In this document: piece after piece, positions 1 through 8,800 of the stretch | Layout: each line of letters opens with the position of its first letter | Position numbering within the stretch: the first letter of the stretch is position 1 | DNA from: Magnetofaba australis IT-1 | GTDB lineage: Bacteria; Pseudomonadota; Magnetococcia; Magnetococcales; Magnetococcaceae | Reading direction: 5' to 3' | NCBI RefSeq assembly: GCF_002109495.1 | Contig: NZ_LVJN01000020.1 | Coordinates: forward strand, 1,286,300 to 1,350,299 | Length of the DNA: 64,000 nt | The notes under the pieces: generated by a model | The model's database searches: none | Seen by the model: the letters and a program-made list of their open reading frames with translations, nothing else | Told to the model about the DNA's origin: nothing | Program-made: the position numbers and the translations under genes

Positions 1-1490
1 AGGTCTCCGCCGAGATCCTGAAGAATCTCAAACAGCGCGCCGAAGCGATGCTGGGCGGCTCCCTGTTCGGCGCGGTGATCACCGTGCCCGCCTACTTCGA
101 CGACGCCCAGCGCCACGCCACCAAAGACGCCGGCAAACTGGCCGGGTTGGAGGTGCTGCGCCTGGTCAATGAACCCACCGCCGCCGCTCTGGCCTACGGC
201 CTGGAGCAGGGCGCGGAGGGGATGTACGCCATCTACGACCTGGGCGGCGGCACCTTTGACGTATCAATCCTGAAACTGACCGCCGGGGTGTTCCAGGTGA
301 TGGCCACCGGCGGCGACTCCGCCCTGGGCGGCGACGATTTCGACCGCGAATTGGCCAAACATCTGCTGGCGCAAATGGGCGTGGACGATCCCGACTCCCA
401 GACTCAGCAGGCAGTGACCAAAGCCGCGCGCATGGCCAAAGAGGCCCTCACCGACGCCCAGAGCGTCACCGCCGAAGTGGAGCGCGCCGATGGTTCGGTG
501 TTCTCCACCGAAGTGACCCGTGAACTGTTTAATGGTTTGATCGAAGAGCTGGTGAAGAAGACCGGCCTCTCCTGCCGCCGCGCCATGAAGGATGCGGGAG
601 TGAAGCCCGGCGAGCTGAACGGCGTGGTGCTGGTGGGCGGCTCCACCCGCGTGCCCCGTGTGCGCGATTATGTGGCTGATCTGTTCAAACGCGAGCCGCT
701 GTGCGACATCGACCCCGACGAGGTGGTGGCGCTGGGCGCGGCGCTGCAAGCGGACCTGCTGGCGGGCAACCGGCGTGGCGACGACCTGCTGCTGCTGGAT
801 ATCACCCCGCTGTCGCTGGGGGTGGAGACCATGGGCGGGCTGGTGGAGAAGATCATCCCCCGTAACAGCCCCATCCCCACCGCGCGGGCGCAGGAGTTCA
901 CCACCTTCAAGGACAATCAATCCGCCATGGCGGTGCATGTGGTGCAGGGCGAGCGCGAGCTGGCCGAACAGTGCCGCTCCCTGGCCCGCTTCGAACTCCA
1001 CGGCATTCCGTCCATGACCGCCGGCGCGGCGCGCATTCGCGTCACCTATCAGGTGGACGCCGACGGCCTGCTCACCGTCTCCGCCGAAGAGGAGACCACC
1101 GGAACCAAGCAGACGGTGGAGGTGAAACCCAGCTACGGCCTCTCCGATGGCGAGATCGAAACCATGCTGCGCGATGCGTTGGAGCATGGCGAGGATGACA
1201 TGCAGGCGCGGCGTCTGGCCGAATCCCGCGTTGACGCCGAGCGCGTCATCAACGCCCTGATCGCAGCCTTGGAGGCGGATGGCGATCTGCTCAATGAGGC
1301 CGAGGCCGAGCAGGTGAAGAACGCTATGGAGAAGCTGATTCTAGCGCACAAGGGCGATGATGCGGCGGTGATCAACGCCGAGATCGAGAGTTTGGACAAG
1401 GCCACCACCTTCTTTGCCCAACGACGCATGGATCGGGGCATTCAAGAGGCGATGACCGGCCACAAGGTGGACGAGTTCGTCGATTCCTGA
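1..1490 (+). CDS. hscA: Fe-S assembly chaperone HscA, 5'-truncated by window edge
   Basis: Hsp70-family ATPase that, with HscB, works on the scaffold IscU during iron-sulfur cluster transfer in the cytoplasm. The frame is open from base 3, so the gene starts outside the window; about 495 residues are visible of a family length near 620. Visible Hsp70 signatures are [12 protein letters not shown], the phosphate loop [10 protein letters not shown] and [15 protein letters not shown], followed by a substrate-binding domain with the [12 protein letters not shown] segment and a helical lid. HscA rather than DnaK is preferred because a [2Fe-2S] ferredoxin and iscX follow directly, as in isc operons, and because the C-terminus lacks the long acidic DnaK tail. 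An unusual hairpin array separates it from fdx. Confidence 0.93.
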   Translation, partial: VSAEILKNLKQRAEAMLGGSLFGAVITVPAYFDDAQRHATKDAGKLAGLEVLRLVNEPTAAALAYGLEQGAEGMYAIYDLGGGTFDVSILKLTAGVFQVMATGGDSALGGDDFDRELAKHLLAQMGVDDPDSQTQQAVTKAARMAKEALTDAQSVTAEVERADGSVFSTEVTRELFNGLIEELVKKTGLSCRRAMKDAGVKPGELNGVVLVGGSTRVPRVRDYVADLFKREPLCDIDPDEVVALGAALQADLLAGNRRGDDLLLLDITPLSLGVETMGGLVEKIIPRNSPIPTARAQEFTTFKDNQSAMAVHVVQGERELAEQCRSLARFELHGIPSMTAGAARIRVTYQVDADGLLTVSAEEETTGTKQTVEVKPSYGLSDGEIETMLRDALEHGEDDMQARRLAESRVDAERVINALIAALEADGDLLNEAEAEQVKNAMEKLILAHKGDDAAVINAEIESLDKATTFFAQRRMDRGIQEAMTGHKVDEFVDS

Positions 1491-1579
1491 TAGAAGGTGG
1501 GCATTGACGGCGGGTTAGAGAGACAGTGCCGGGGTCATGCGCGCAAGCGTGGCGATCGCTCAGAGTGAAACTTATACAG

Positions 1580-1685
1580 GTCCAGGAGGATTATACTCCT
1601 GGCGGGTCCAGGGCGGCGCCCTGGCGGGTCAAGGGAGATTTGTTCCCCTTTGGCCTTGTGGGGTCTGGGGCGAAGCCCCAGTCTC
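1580..1685. repeat. Tandem-hairpin intergenic repeat, copy 1
   Basis: The hscA-fdx gap of 258 bases contains successive inverted repeats: CCAGGAG/CTCCTGG, CCAGGGC/GCCCTGG, an imperfect AAGGG/CCCTT pair and TGGGGC-gaa-GCCCCA. Read on the minus strand, the stems are joined by GACCC or GACCCGC linkers, the same linkers seen in the copy at 23549. It lies inside what is normally a tight operon, so it may attenuate or process the hscA-fdx transcript; that role is inference. Confidence 0.7.
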
Positions 1686-1748
1686 TATATATCTTCCAAA
1701 CATGTTAGACAGGACAGTCCGTGGGATGCGGACAATACGGAGCGGCTC

Positions 1749-2078
1749 ATGCCCAAATTGACTTTTCTGCCGATGAACAAAACCGTGGACGCCGAAGCGG
1801 GCGAATCGGTGATGGAGGCGGCGCACCATAATGGCGTGGAGCTGGAAGGCGCCTGCGAAGGCTCGCTGGCCTGCTCCACCTGCCATGTGATCGTCGCCCC
1901 TGAGTGGTTCGATAAACTCCCGGAAGCCGAGGACGAGGAGGAGGATATGCTCGACCGCGCCTTCGGCCTCACCAGCACCAGCCGTCTGGGCTGTCAGGTG
2001 ATCATGACCGAGGAGTTGGACGGGCTGGTGGTGACCATCCCCGAGTACAACCGCAACATGCGCGTGGATCAGAAGTGA
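1749..2078 (+). CDS. fdx: Isc-type [2Fe-2S] ferredoxin
   Basis: A 109-residue adrenodoxin-type ferredoxin that supplies electrons for iron-sulfur cluster assembly. The four cluster ligands are C36, C42, C45 and C82, in the pattern GACEGSLACSTC and later RLGCQV, which matches Isc ferredoxins. An acidic patch around residues 59-67 fits docking to basic partners. The ATG at 1749 is chosen because a GGAG lies 6 bases upstream and the product begins MPKLTFLP like family members; the open frame upstream runs through the hairpin repeat and is not coding. It is followed by iscX after 24 bases. Confidence 0.95.
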   Translation: MPKLTFLPMNKTVDAEAGESVMEAAHHNGVELEGACEGSLACSTCHVIVAPEWFDKLPEAEDEEEDMLDRAFGLTSTSRLGCQVIMTEELDGLVVTIPEYNRNMRVDQK

Positions 2079-2102
2079 TCCGCGCATAAGGAGAGCAGCG
2101 CC

Positions 2103-2297
2103 ATGAAGTGGACTGACGTGCACGATATCGCCATCGAGCTGGCCGATTCCAAGACCGATGTGGACCCCATGAGCGTGCGCTTTACCGACTTGCAGGAGTG
2201 GGTGATGGCGCTCGACGGGTTCGATGATGATCTGGAACACTGTAACGAAAAGATCCTCGAAGCGATTCAGATGGCGTGGTTGGACGAACGCGATTAA
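2103..2297 (+). CDS. iscX: Fe-S assembly protein IscX
   Basis: A small acidic protein of 64 residues, the usual IscX length. IscX binds the cysteine desulfurase IscS and modulates cluster assembly. Family features are the start MKWTDVHDIA, the central VRFTDLQEWV and the end LEAIQMAWLDE. An AAGGAGAG ribosome-binding site precedes the ATG. It is the last gene of the isc tail, with a strong terminator 43 bases after its stop codon. Confidence 0.95.
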   Translation: MKWTDVHDIAIELADSKTDVDPMSVRFTDLQEWVMALDGFDDDLEHCNEKILEAIQMAWLDERD

Positions 2298-2339
2298 TTC
2301 CCCCCTCTGTCGTTTAAAGAGTGGAATGCTTTCCCAAAG

Positions 2340-2365
2340 CGGGCGACTTGAGGTCGCCCGTTTTT
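2340..2365 (+). terminator. Rho-independent terminator after iscX
   Basis: A perfect 8-bp stem, CGGGCGAC pairing with GTCGCCCG around a 5-base loop, is followed by TTTTTG. It closes the isc group. The sequence from here to 2541 turns AT-rich and probably contains the promoter of the next gene; no clear -35/-10 pair was identified. Confidence 0.85.
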
Positions 2366-2541
2366 GTTTGTCTGGAATACCGCTCAATTGATCAAAAACA
2401 CTCAGCGCATTTGCTGTTTTTCTTTCCACCTTTTGGAAACAACGCTATGCTTTTTTTATTCAAACATAATCGAATGCAGTGTCAGCGCTGTTCCTCGTGA
2501 ATATCTCCTGAGCGCGACTGCGTTTAAAGAAAGGCGGCGTC

Positions 2542-3075
2542 ATGCTGGGCATCGTGTTTACCGAGTTCTCGCAAATGGTGGAGGAGGCCTTCTCCATCGA
2601 TATGCTTGACGACATCATCGACATGGCGGAGAACCCGCATGATGGCTCCTACACCGCCATGGGGGTGTATGCCCATGACGAGTTGGTCGCGTTGGTGGGC
2701 GCGTTGAGTCAAAAGACCGGCCAACCGCCCGAGGCGTTGGTGGAGGCGTTTGGCGTACATCTGCTGGGGCGCTTCCGTGTGCTCTATCCCGACTTTTTCT
2801 CAGGCAAGTCCGACGCCTTCGAGTTTTTGGAGGGTATCGAAAGCACCATTCACACGCATGTGCGCAAACTCTACCCCTCCGCCGAGTTGCCCGTGATCAC
2901 CTTCACACGCGATGGCGATAAGATCATGCGCCTGAGCTACAAATCCAGCCGTCCCTTTGCGCCCCTGGCGCTGGGGTTGGTCAAAGGCGCCATGGCGCAC
3001 TTCAATGAGCCCGCCGAGGTGGAGATGTCGGGATCGGCCAATGATGCGGTGATCACCATTACGCGCCAGGGATAG
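2542..3075 (+). CDS. H-NOX haem-based nitric oxide sensor protein
   Basis: A 177-residue stand-alone H-NOX (HNOB) domain protein. These proteins bind haem and sense NO (O2 in some anaerobes) and regulate a partner kinase or cyclase in trans. The proximal haem ligand is predicted as H104 in STIHTHVRK, and the propionate-binding YxSxR motif is present as Y133, S135 and R137. The length matches stand-alone bacterial H-NOX proteins. The ATG at 2542 follows an AAAGG box. A sensorless hybrid histidine kinase starts 6 bases after the stop, the classic H-NOX/kinase pairing. Whether it senses NO only or also O2 cannot be decided without modelling the distal pocket. Confidence 0.93.
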   Translation: MLGIVFTEFSQMVEEAFSIDMLDDIIDMAENPHDGSYTAMGVYAHDELVALVGALSQKTGQPPEALVEAFGVHLLGRFRVLYPDFFSGKSDAFEFLEGIESTIHTHVRKLYPSAELPVITFTRDGDKIMRLSYKSSRPFAPLALGLVKGAMAHFNEPAEVEMSGSANDAVITITRQG

Positions 3076-3081
3076 GCCGTT

Positions 3082-5529
3082 ATGAACGATGTCGACCCGG
3101 AAGCGCGCTGGCAACGGCGTCTGACCCGCGAACGCAATGCGCGTCAGGAGGCCGAGCGGCTGCTGGATATCAAAAGTCAGGAGTTGTGGGAGGCCAATCA
3201 GGCTCTGCAGCAGGCGCTGGAGGGGCTGGAAGAGCAGGTGGCCGAGCGCACTCGCGAGCTCAATGAAGCCAAGCTCCAAGCCGAGGCGGCGTCCAAGGCG
3301 AAGTCGGAATTTCTGGCCAATATGAGCCATGAGATCCGCACCCCCATGAACGCCATCATCGGCATGACCCATCTGGCGTTGCAGACGCAGCTCACCGACA
3401 AACAGCGCGACTATCTGGGCAAGACCCAGTCCGCAGCCAAATCCCTGCTGGGGATTATCAACGATATTCTCGACTTCTCCAAAATCGAAGCGGGCAAGCT
3501 GGATATGGACCATGCGCCATTCCGGCTGGATGAGACGCTGGAGAATCTGGCCAACATCATTTCAGTCAAATCCGCTGAGAAGGGGCTGGAGTTCCTCACC
3601 GCCATGGAGCCGGAGATCCCCATCGGTTTGGTGGGCGATCCGTTGCGCCTGCATCAGGTGCTGCTCAATCTCACCAGCAATGCGGTCAAATTCACCCATA
3701 CCGGTCACATCGTGGTAATGGCGTCGCTGGAGGAGCGGGACGCTCACTCCGCGCTGCTGCGCTTTAGCGTGCGGGATTCCGGCATCGGCATCCCCGCCGA
3801 GCACATGACGCGGCTGTTTCAGGAGTTCACCCAGGCCGACGCCTCCACCACGCGGCGTTTTGGCGGCACCGGCCTGGGGTTGAGCATCAGCAAGCGGCTG
3901 GCGGAACTGATGGGCGGTCGCATTGGCGTCAACAGCGTCGAGGGGCAGGGGAGTGAATTCTGGTTTACCGCCCGCTTTGAACTGCACGAAGAGATTCCGC
4001 GCTTGGCCGATGGTGTGCCGGAGCCGTTGCAGGGCAAACGCATCCTGGTGGTGGACGACTCGCCCACGGCATTGAAAATTCTGGGTGATCTGTGCGCGGA
4101 GCTGGGTTTTGAGGCGCTGCGCGAGGGCAGTGGCGAAGCCGCGTTGGCGCGTCTGGAACAGGAGCAGGCGCACGATCGTCCGGTGGATGTGGTGTTGATG
4201 GATTGGGAGATGCCGGGCGTGAACGGTTTGGAGGCGGCGCGGCGGATTCAGAACAGTGCGGCGTTACGGCCCAAGCCCCGCGTCATTCTGGTCACCGCGC
4301 ACGCACTGGAGTCGGTGCGGCAGGAGGCATCGACTCTGGCGCTGGCGGGATTTCTCTCCAAACCGGTGAGTGCGGCGCGGCTGTTCGATACCTTGGTGTG
4401 TGATGTGTACGGCCATTGCGATGCGCGCACGGAGTTGGGGCGCCACGCCGCACAGTCGGCGCGGGAGCCGACTCACGTTATCCGCGATGCGCGTGTTTTG
4501 CTGGTGGAGGACAACGCATTAAACCAGCAAGTGGCGGTGGAGTTGCTCTCGCAGATGGGGTGTGAAGTGACGGTGGCCAATGATGGCGCCCAAGGGGTGC
4601 GCATGGCCTGTCTGGAGCCCTTTGATGTGATCTTCATGGATCTGCAGATGCCCAATATGGATGGGTTGCAGGCGGCGCGCGCCATTCGCGCGCAGTCGCC
4701 GCTGCCGGAGGCGCCCATCATCGCCATGACCGCCAACGCCATGGCTGGAGATCGCGAACGCTGTTTGGACGCGGGCATGAATGACCATGTGCCCAAACCC
4801 ATCGACGCGGATTCGTTACGCGATACGCTCATGCGCTATCTACCGGACTCCCGCATCGTGGCGGCGGATGCGCTGCTTACGCCTTCGGCGCAGGACGACA
4901 CGGATGACGAGGGCGGATTGCTTGGGGTGAATATGGCGTTGGGGCTGCAACGGGTGGCGGGCAATACGGGGCTGTATGCCGCCATGGTGCGTCGCTTCAG
5001 CCAGGAGCATGGCGAGGATATGCACAAGACCTTGGCCGCGCTGCGGCAGGGGAGCATGGGCGAGGCGGAACGCATTGCGCACACCTTTAAAGGACTGTGC
5101 GGCGGCATTGGCCATGATGCGCTGTGGCGCGCGGGCAATGAGTTGGAGATGGCGATTGCCCAGGGCGGCGCGCAATCTTCCGATCTGGAGGCGCTGGCCA
5201 AACGGGTGCAGATTGTGCTGACCCCGTTTTTGGACGATTGTGCGCAGTGGTTGGCGCAGGTGGGGCGCGCCTCTGAAACAACGAATGCATCAAACCCTGA
5301 ACCGTTTGACGCGCAGCGATGTGGGGCGGCTTTGGAGCAACTCAAGCAAGCCTTACTGGCGCGCAATCCCCGCAACGCCAAAGCCGCTCTTGCAGAGTTG
5401 GACGCCATGACGCTGCCATCGGCAGCGCGCCAGGTGGTGGAGGAGATCGCGCCGCTCATCGCCAAATTTAAACTCAAACAGGCGGCAGAGGCGTTGGCGG
5501 ATCGATTGGATGCGTTCGTCGAACCGTGA
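3082..5529 (+). CDS. Hybrid sensor histidine kinase (HisKA-HATPase-REC-REC-HPt)
   Basis: An 815-residue phosphorelay kinase with no transmembrane segment and no recognisable N-terminal sensor. Order of parts: charged coiled coil (about 15-80); HisKA with phospho-acceptor H83 in [10 protein letters not shown]; HATPase with the N-box [10 protein letters not shown] and the G boxes DSGIGI and GGTGLGLSI; a first receiver (about 320-440, D374); a second receiver (about 470-590, D520); an HPt domain with H667 in [10 protein letters not shown]; and a helical C-terminal tail. All phospho-acceptors are intact, so an internal His-Asp-His relay is possible. The upstream H-NOX is the likely sensor, acting in trans as for HahK/HnoK-type kinases. 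The final output regulator is not in this window. Confidence 0.92.
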   Translation: MNDVDPEARWQRRLTRERNARQEAERLLDIKSQELWEANQALQQALEGLEEQVAERTRELNEAKLQAEAASKAKSEFLANMSHEIRTPMNAIIGMTHLALQTQLTDKQRDYLGKTQSAAKSLLGIINDILDFSKIEAGKLDMDHAPFRLDETLENLANIISVKSAEKGLEFLTAMEPEIPIGLVGDPLRLHQVLLNLTSNAVKFTHTGHIVVMASLEERDAHSALLRFSVRDSGIGIPAEHMTRLFQEFTQADASTTRRFGGTGLGLSISKRLAELMGGRIGVNSVEGQGSEFWFTARFELHEEIPRLADGVPEPLQGKRILVVDDSPTALKILGDLCAELGFEALREGSGEAALARLEQEQAHDRPVDVVLMDWEMPGVNGLEAARRIQNSAALRPKPRVILVTAHALESVRQEASTLALAGFLSKPVSAARLFDTLVCDVYGHCDARTELGRHAAQSAREPTHVIRDARVLLVEDNALNQQVAVELLSQMGCEVTVANDGAQGVRMACLEPFDVIFMDLQMPNMDGLQAARAIRAQSPLPEAPIIAMTANAMAGDRERCLDAGMNDHVPKPIDADSLRDTLMRYLPDSRIVAADALLTPSAQDDTDDEGGLLGVNMALGLQRVAGNTGLYAAMVRRFSQEHGEDMHKTLAALRQGSMGEAERIAHTFKGLCGGIGHDALWRAGNELEMAIAQGGAQSSDLEALAKRVQIVLTPFLDDCAQWLAQVGRASETTNASNPEPFDAQRCGAALEQLKQALLARNPRNAKAALAELDAMTLPSAARQVVEEIAPLIAKFKLKQAAEALADRLDAFVEP

Positions 5530-5594
5530 TGCGCAGTGATCGCGCGCGCAGAAAATAGTCACATTCAAAATTGGACATTGACGATGAAAGATAT

Positions 5595-5717
5595 CGAGGG
5601 CTTTGCCCTCGAACTCCCAAGATCAACAGCCACACTGTGGGGCTCCGCCCCACACCCCCGCTGGGGGCGCGGCCCCCAGACCCCGCCGCCGACCAGTCGG
5701 CGGCCAATAGTCAGCGC
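5595..5717. repeat. Tandem-hairpin intergenic repeat, copy 2
   Basis: Four consecutive perfect hairpins occupy most of the 311-base gap between two convergent genes: CGAGGGC-ttt-GCCCTCG, GTGGGGC-tcc-GCCCCAC, CTGGGGGC-gc-GGCCCCCAG and GCCGCCGAC/GTCGGCGGC. The array ends in CCAATAGTCAGCGC. It aligns from end to end with the reverse complement of the copy at 25233, with the same spacer texts (CTCCCAA, AACAGCCA) and terminal box but different, still paired, stem sequences. Confidence 0.8.
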
Positions 5718-5782
5718 AAGACTAACTTACGTCACACAAATATTGGTCGTTCTGTGCAGCTTTACTTTTGATCTATTATATA

Positions 5783-5818
5783 AAAAAAGCCTGACTCCAA
5801 ACGGAGTCAGGCTTTTTT
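5783..5818. terminator. Bidirectional terminator between hybrid kinase and ftsK
   Basis: The stem AAGCCTGACTCC/GGAGTCAGGCTT with an AAAC loop is flanked by a run of A on the left and a run of T on the right, so it can terminate transcripts arriving from either side. It lies 22 bases from the ftsK stop codon and serves the convergent kinase and ftsK transcripts. Confidence 0.92.
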
Positions 5819-5840
5819 CGTTGACCGCAGAGGCGGCGGC

Positions 5841-8800
5841 TTAGTAATCGTCCATCCCCGCATTGGGGGCGATCACTTCGCGCTTACCAGCGGAGTTGGG
5901 GGGCGACACCAAGCCATCCTCCTCCATCTTCTCCACAATACGCGCGGCGCGGTTGTAGCCGATTTTGAACTGCCGCTGCACCATGCTGGTGGAGGCGCGC
6001 TTGGCGCGAATCACCAGCGCCACGGCTTGATCATAGAGCTCATCATAATCGTCGCCGCCGGAGCCGGGCATGGCGGGCATGCCGCCCAGTTCGGCGCTCT
6101 CCACCTCTTCGCCGCCCTCACGGGGGACCAGAATATTGGCGTCGTAGCTGGCCGGGCCGCCATAGCGCTTGAGATACTTCACCAGCGCATGCACTTCGCC
6201 ATCGGCCACAAACGGCGCGTGGATGCGCTGAATGTGGGAGGTGCCCGGCGGCAGATAGAGGCCATCGCCCATGCCCAGCAGACGCTCGGCGCCCTGGGCG
6301 TCGAGGATGGTGCGCGAGTCGATGCGCGAGGAGACCTGGAACGCTAGGCGGGTGGGGAAGTTGGCCTTGATCAAGCCGGTGATCACGTCCACCGACGGCC
6401 GCTGGGTGGCCAGGATCAGGTGAATGCCCGCCGCTCGCGCCATCTGCGCCAGACGCGCGATGCAGGGCTCCACCTCTTTGCCCACCTGCACCATCAGATC
6501 CGCCAATTCGTCGATGACGATGAGGATCATCGGCTTCTTCTCCAGCGGAATCGCTTCGTCCTGCTCCACCGGGTAGCCCGTTTCCGGGTCAAAACCCACC
6601 TTTACGCGACGGGTGGGCTGCTCGCCATTGGCGATGCACTCCTCCACGCGCTCGTTGTAGCCTTTGAGGTTGCGCACGCCCATCTCGGACATCAGGCGGT
6701 AGCGCTCCTCCATCTCATGCACCGCCCACTTGAGCAAGGTGGCGGCTTTGTGCACCTCGGTCACCACCGGCGCTAGCAGATGGGGGATGCCCTCGTAGAT
6801 GGAGAGCTCCAGCATCTTGGGATCGACCATGAGGAAGCGCACATCCTCGGGGCGGGCGCGGAACAGGATCGAGCAGATCATGGCGTTGACCGCCACTGAC
6901 TTACCGGAACCGGTGGTGCCCGCCACCAGCAAGTGAGGCATTTTGGCCAGATTGGCCACCACCGGATCGCCGGAGATGTCCGAACCCAGCGCAACGGTCA
7001 GCGGGCTGTCGGACTGCTGGAACTGCGGCGATTGCAGCACTTCGCGCAGGTAGACGGTCTGGCGCTCTTCGTTGGGCACCTCCACGCCGATGACGCTCTT
7101 GCCGGGAATATTGCCCACCACGCGCACCGACAGCGCGCTGATGGAGCGGGCCAGGTCGTCGGCCAGGCCGATCACCTTGGCGGCTTTCAGACCCGGGGCG
7201 GGATCCAGCTCATAGGTGGTGACCACAGGGCCGGGGTGGTGGTCGATGATCTGACCCTTCACCTTGAAGTGACCCAGCACGTTTTCCAACTGGCGCGCTT
7301 TGTCGTTGAGATACTGCATGCTGGGGCCCACGCGCTCGGGCGGGGGCGGCTGCAGCAGCTCCAGCGACGGCAACTCGTAGGGCGCTTTGGGCGGCAGAGT
7401 CTGGCCGTCAATACCGAAGTGGGGCTGTTGCTGGGTCTCGCCCAGCTCTTCGGCCACCGATTGCATCACCGGCGACTGTAACGCCTCTTGCGGCTCGTTT
7501 TGGAGATCGTCCTGCGCCATCTCCTCTTGAGGCATCTGCGGGCGGATCATCGCCCCCAAATCGTCTTCGCTCTCTTCATCCAGCGGCGCGTCGTCCCACG
7601 GCTGAATCCCCTCCATGGGTTCGGTGGGGGTCTGCTCCAGAATGGCGTTGCGATAGGCCTGCTGATGCGCATTCATCTCCGCCAACTGATCGGCGGGCAG
7701 GGCGTCCTCACCCATCGCCATCGGCGCAGGCGCGTCTTGCGACGGGACTTGCACCGGCTCGGCGTCATAGACAGCGGCGGCCACCGGAATGGTGGAGCCC
7801 GCAGCGTGACCGCCAGCCTGTTGCGCGGCGTCCCACGCCGCCTGGATGGACTCGGCGTTGAGCTCCTGGGCCGGTTGCGGCATGGGGGCCGCATCCATAG
7901 GCGCAGAAGGCGTCTGATTCACTTCCGCCGAAGCGTAGGCGTCTTCCGCTTGATCCCAAGCCGCTTGGATGGACTCGATGGTCAACTCCGGCGCAGGCGC
8001 GGTGATGGTCTGATCGTTATCCATCGGCGCCATGGGCTCGGGCTGCGGCATAAATTCCGGCTGCGGCGCGAACTCCTGCACGGGAGCGAACTCCTGCACG
8101 GGAGCAAACTCCTGCTGCGGCGCAAACTCCTGCACGGGAGCGAACTCCTGAGCAGGGGCGAACTCCTGCTGAGGGGCGAACTCCTGCTGGGGCGCGAACT
8201 CCTGCACGGGAGCGAACTCCTGCTGAGGCGCGAACTCCTGCTGAGGCGCGAACTCCTGCTGAGGCGCGAACTCCTGCTGAGGCGCAAACTCCTGCACGGG
8301 AGCGAACTCCTGTTGCGCCGGGTCGATCATCAGCGGGGCCGGTTGCTGATTCTGCGGCTGCTCCACCGTCAGCGTCTGCGCGGGCGGGGCAAACTCTTCA
8401 TCGGCGTCCCATTTGGCTTGCGCCTGGGCCAGAAACGGATCCGGCGTCGGTTGTTCAATCGGCGCTTGGAATTCCGGCTCCACGGGCGCTTGCGCCATGG
8501 GTTGGAACTCAGGCTGCGGCGCAGCATCGTCCCAAGCGGGTTCAGTGCGTTCGTCCACCGGGGCGTCATCCCAGGTGAAGTCGGGCTCGGCCGGAATAGC
8601 GCTCTGTTCAGACGACTCCATGCTGGGTTCGTTGAGCGGGGCAATCTGCGCCAGGGGGGTCGCCTCAACCATTTCCGGGTCGAAGCGGGGCTCACTGTCC
8701 ATCATCGGTTCGCTGGGCGCCGCCGGTTGTTCAGGCTCGGGCGCAAACTGCGCGGCCAGGGCGTCCAGTTCGGGATCCATCCCCGCAGGGTCGTTGAAGA

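Noticed and set aside
2385-2400. TTGATCAA near the H-NOX gene as an FNR/NNR operator
   Set aside because: The half sites have no 4-base spacer, so it does not match TTGAT-N4-ATCAA; no promoter boxes are aligned with it.
8065-8309. Regular repeats considered as a CRISPR array
   Set aside because: The unit is 18 bases with no unique spacers, and it translates to an in-frame hexapeptide repeat in FtsK.
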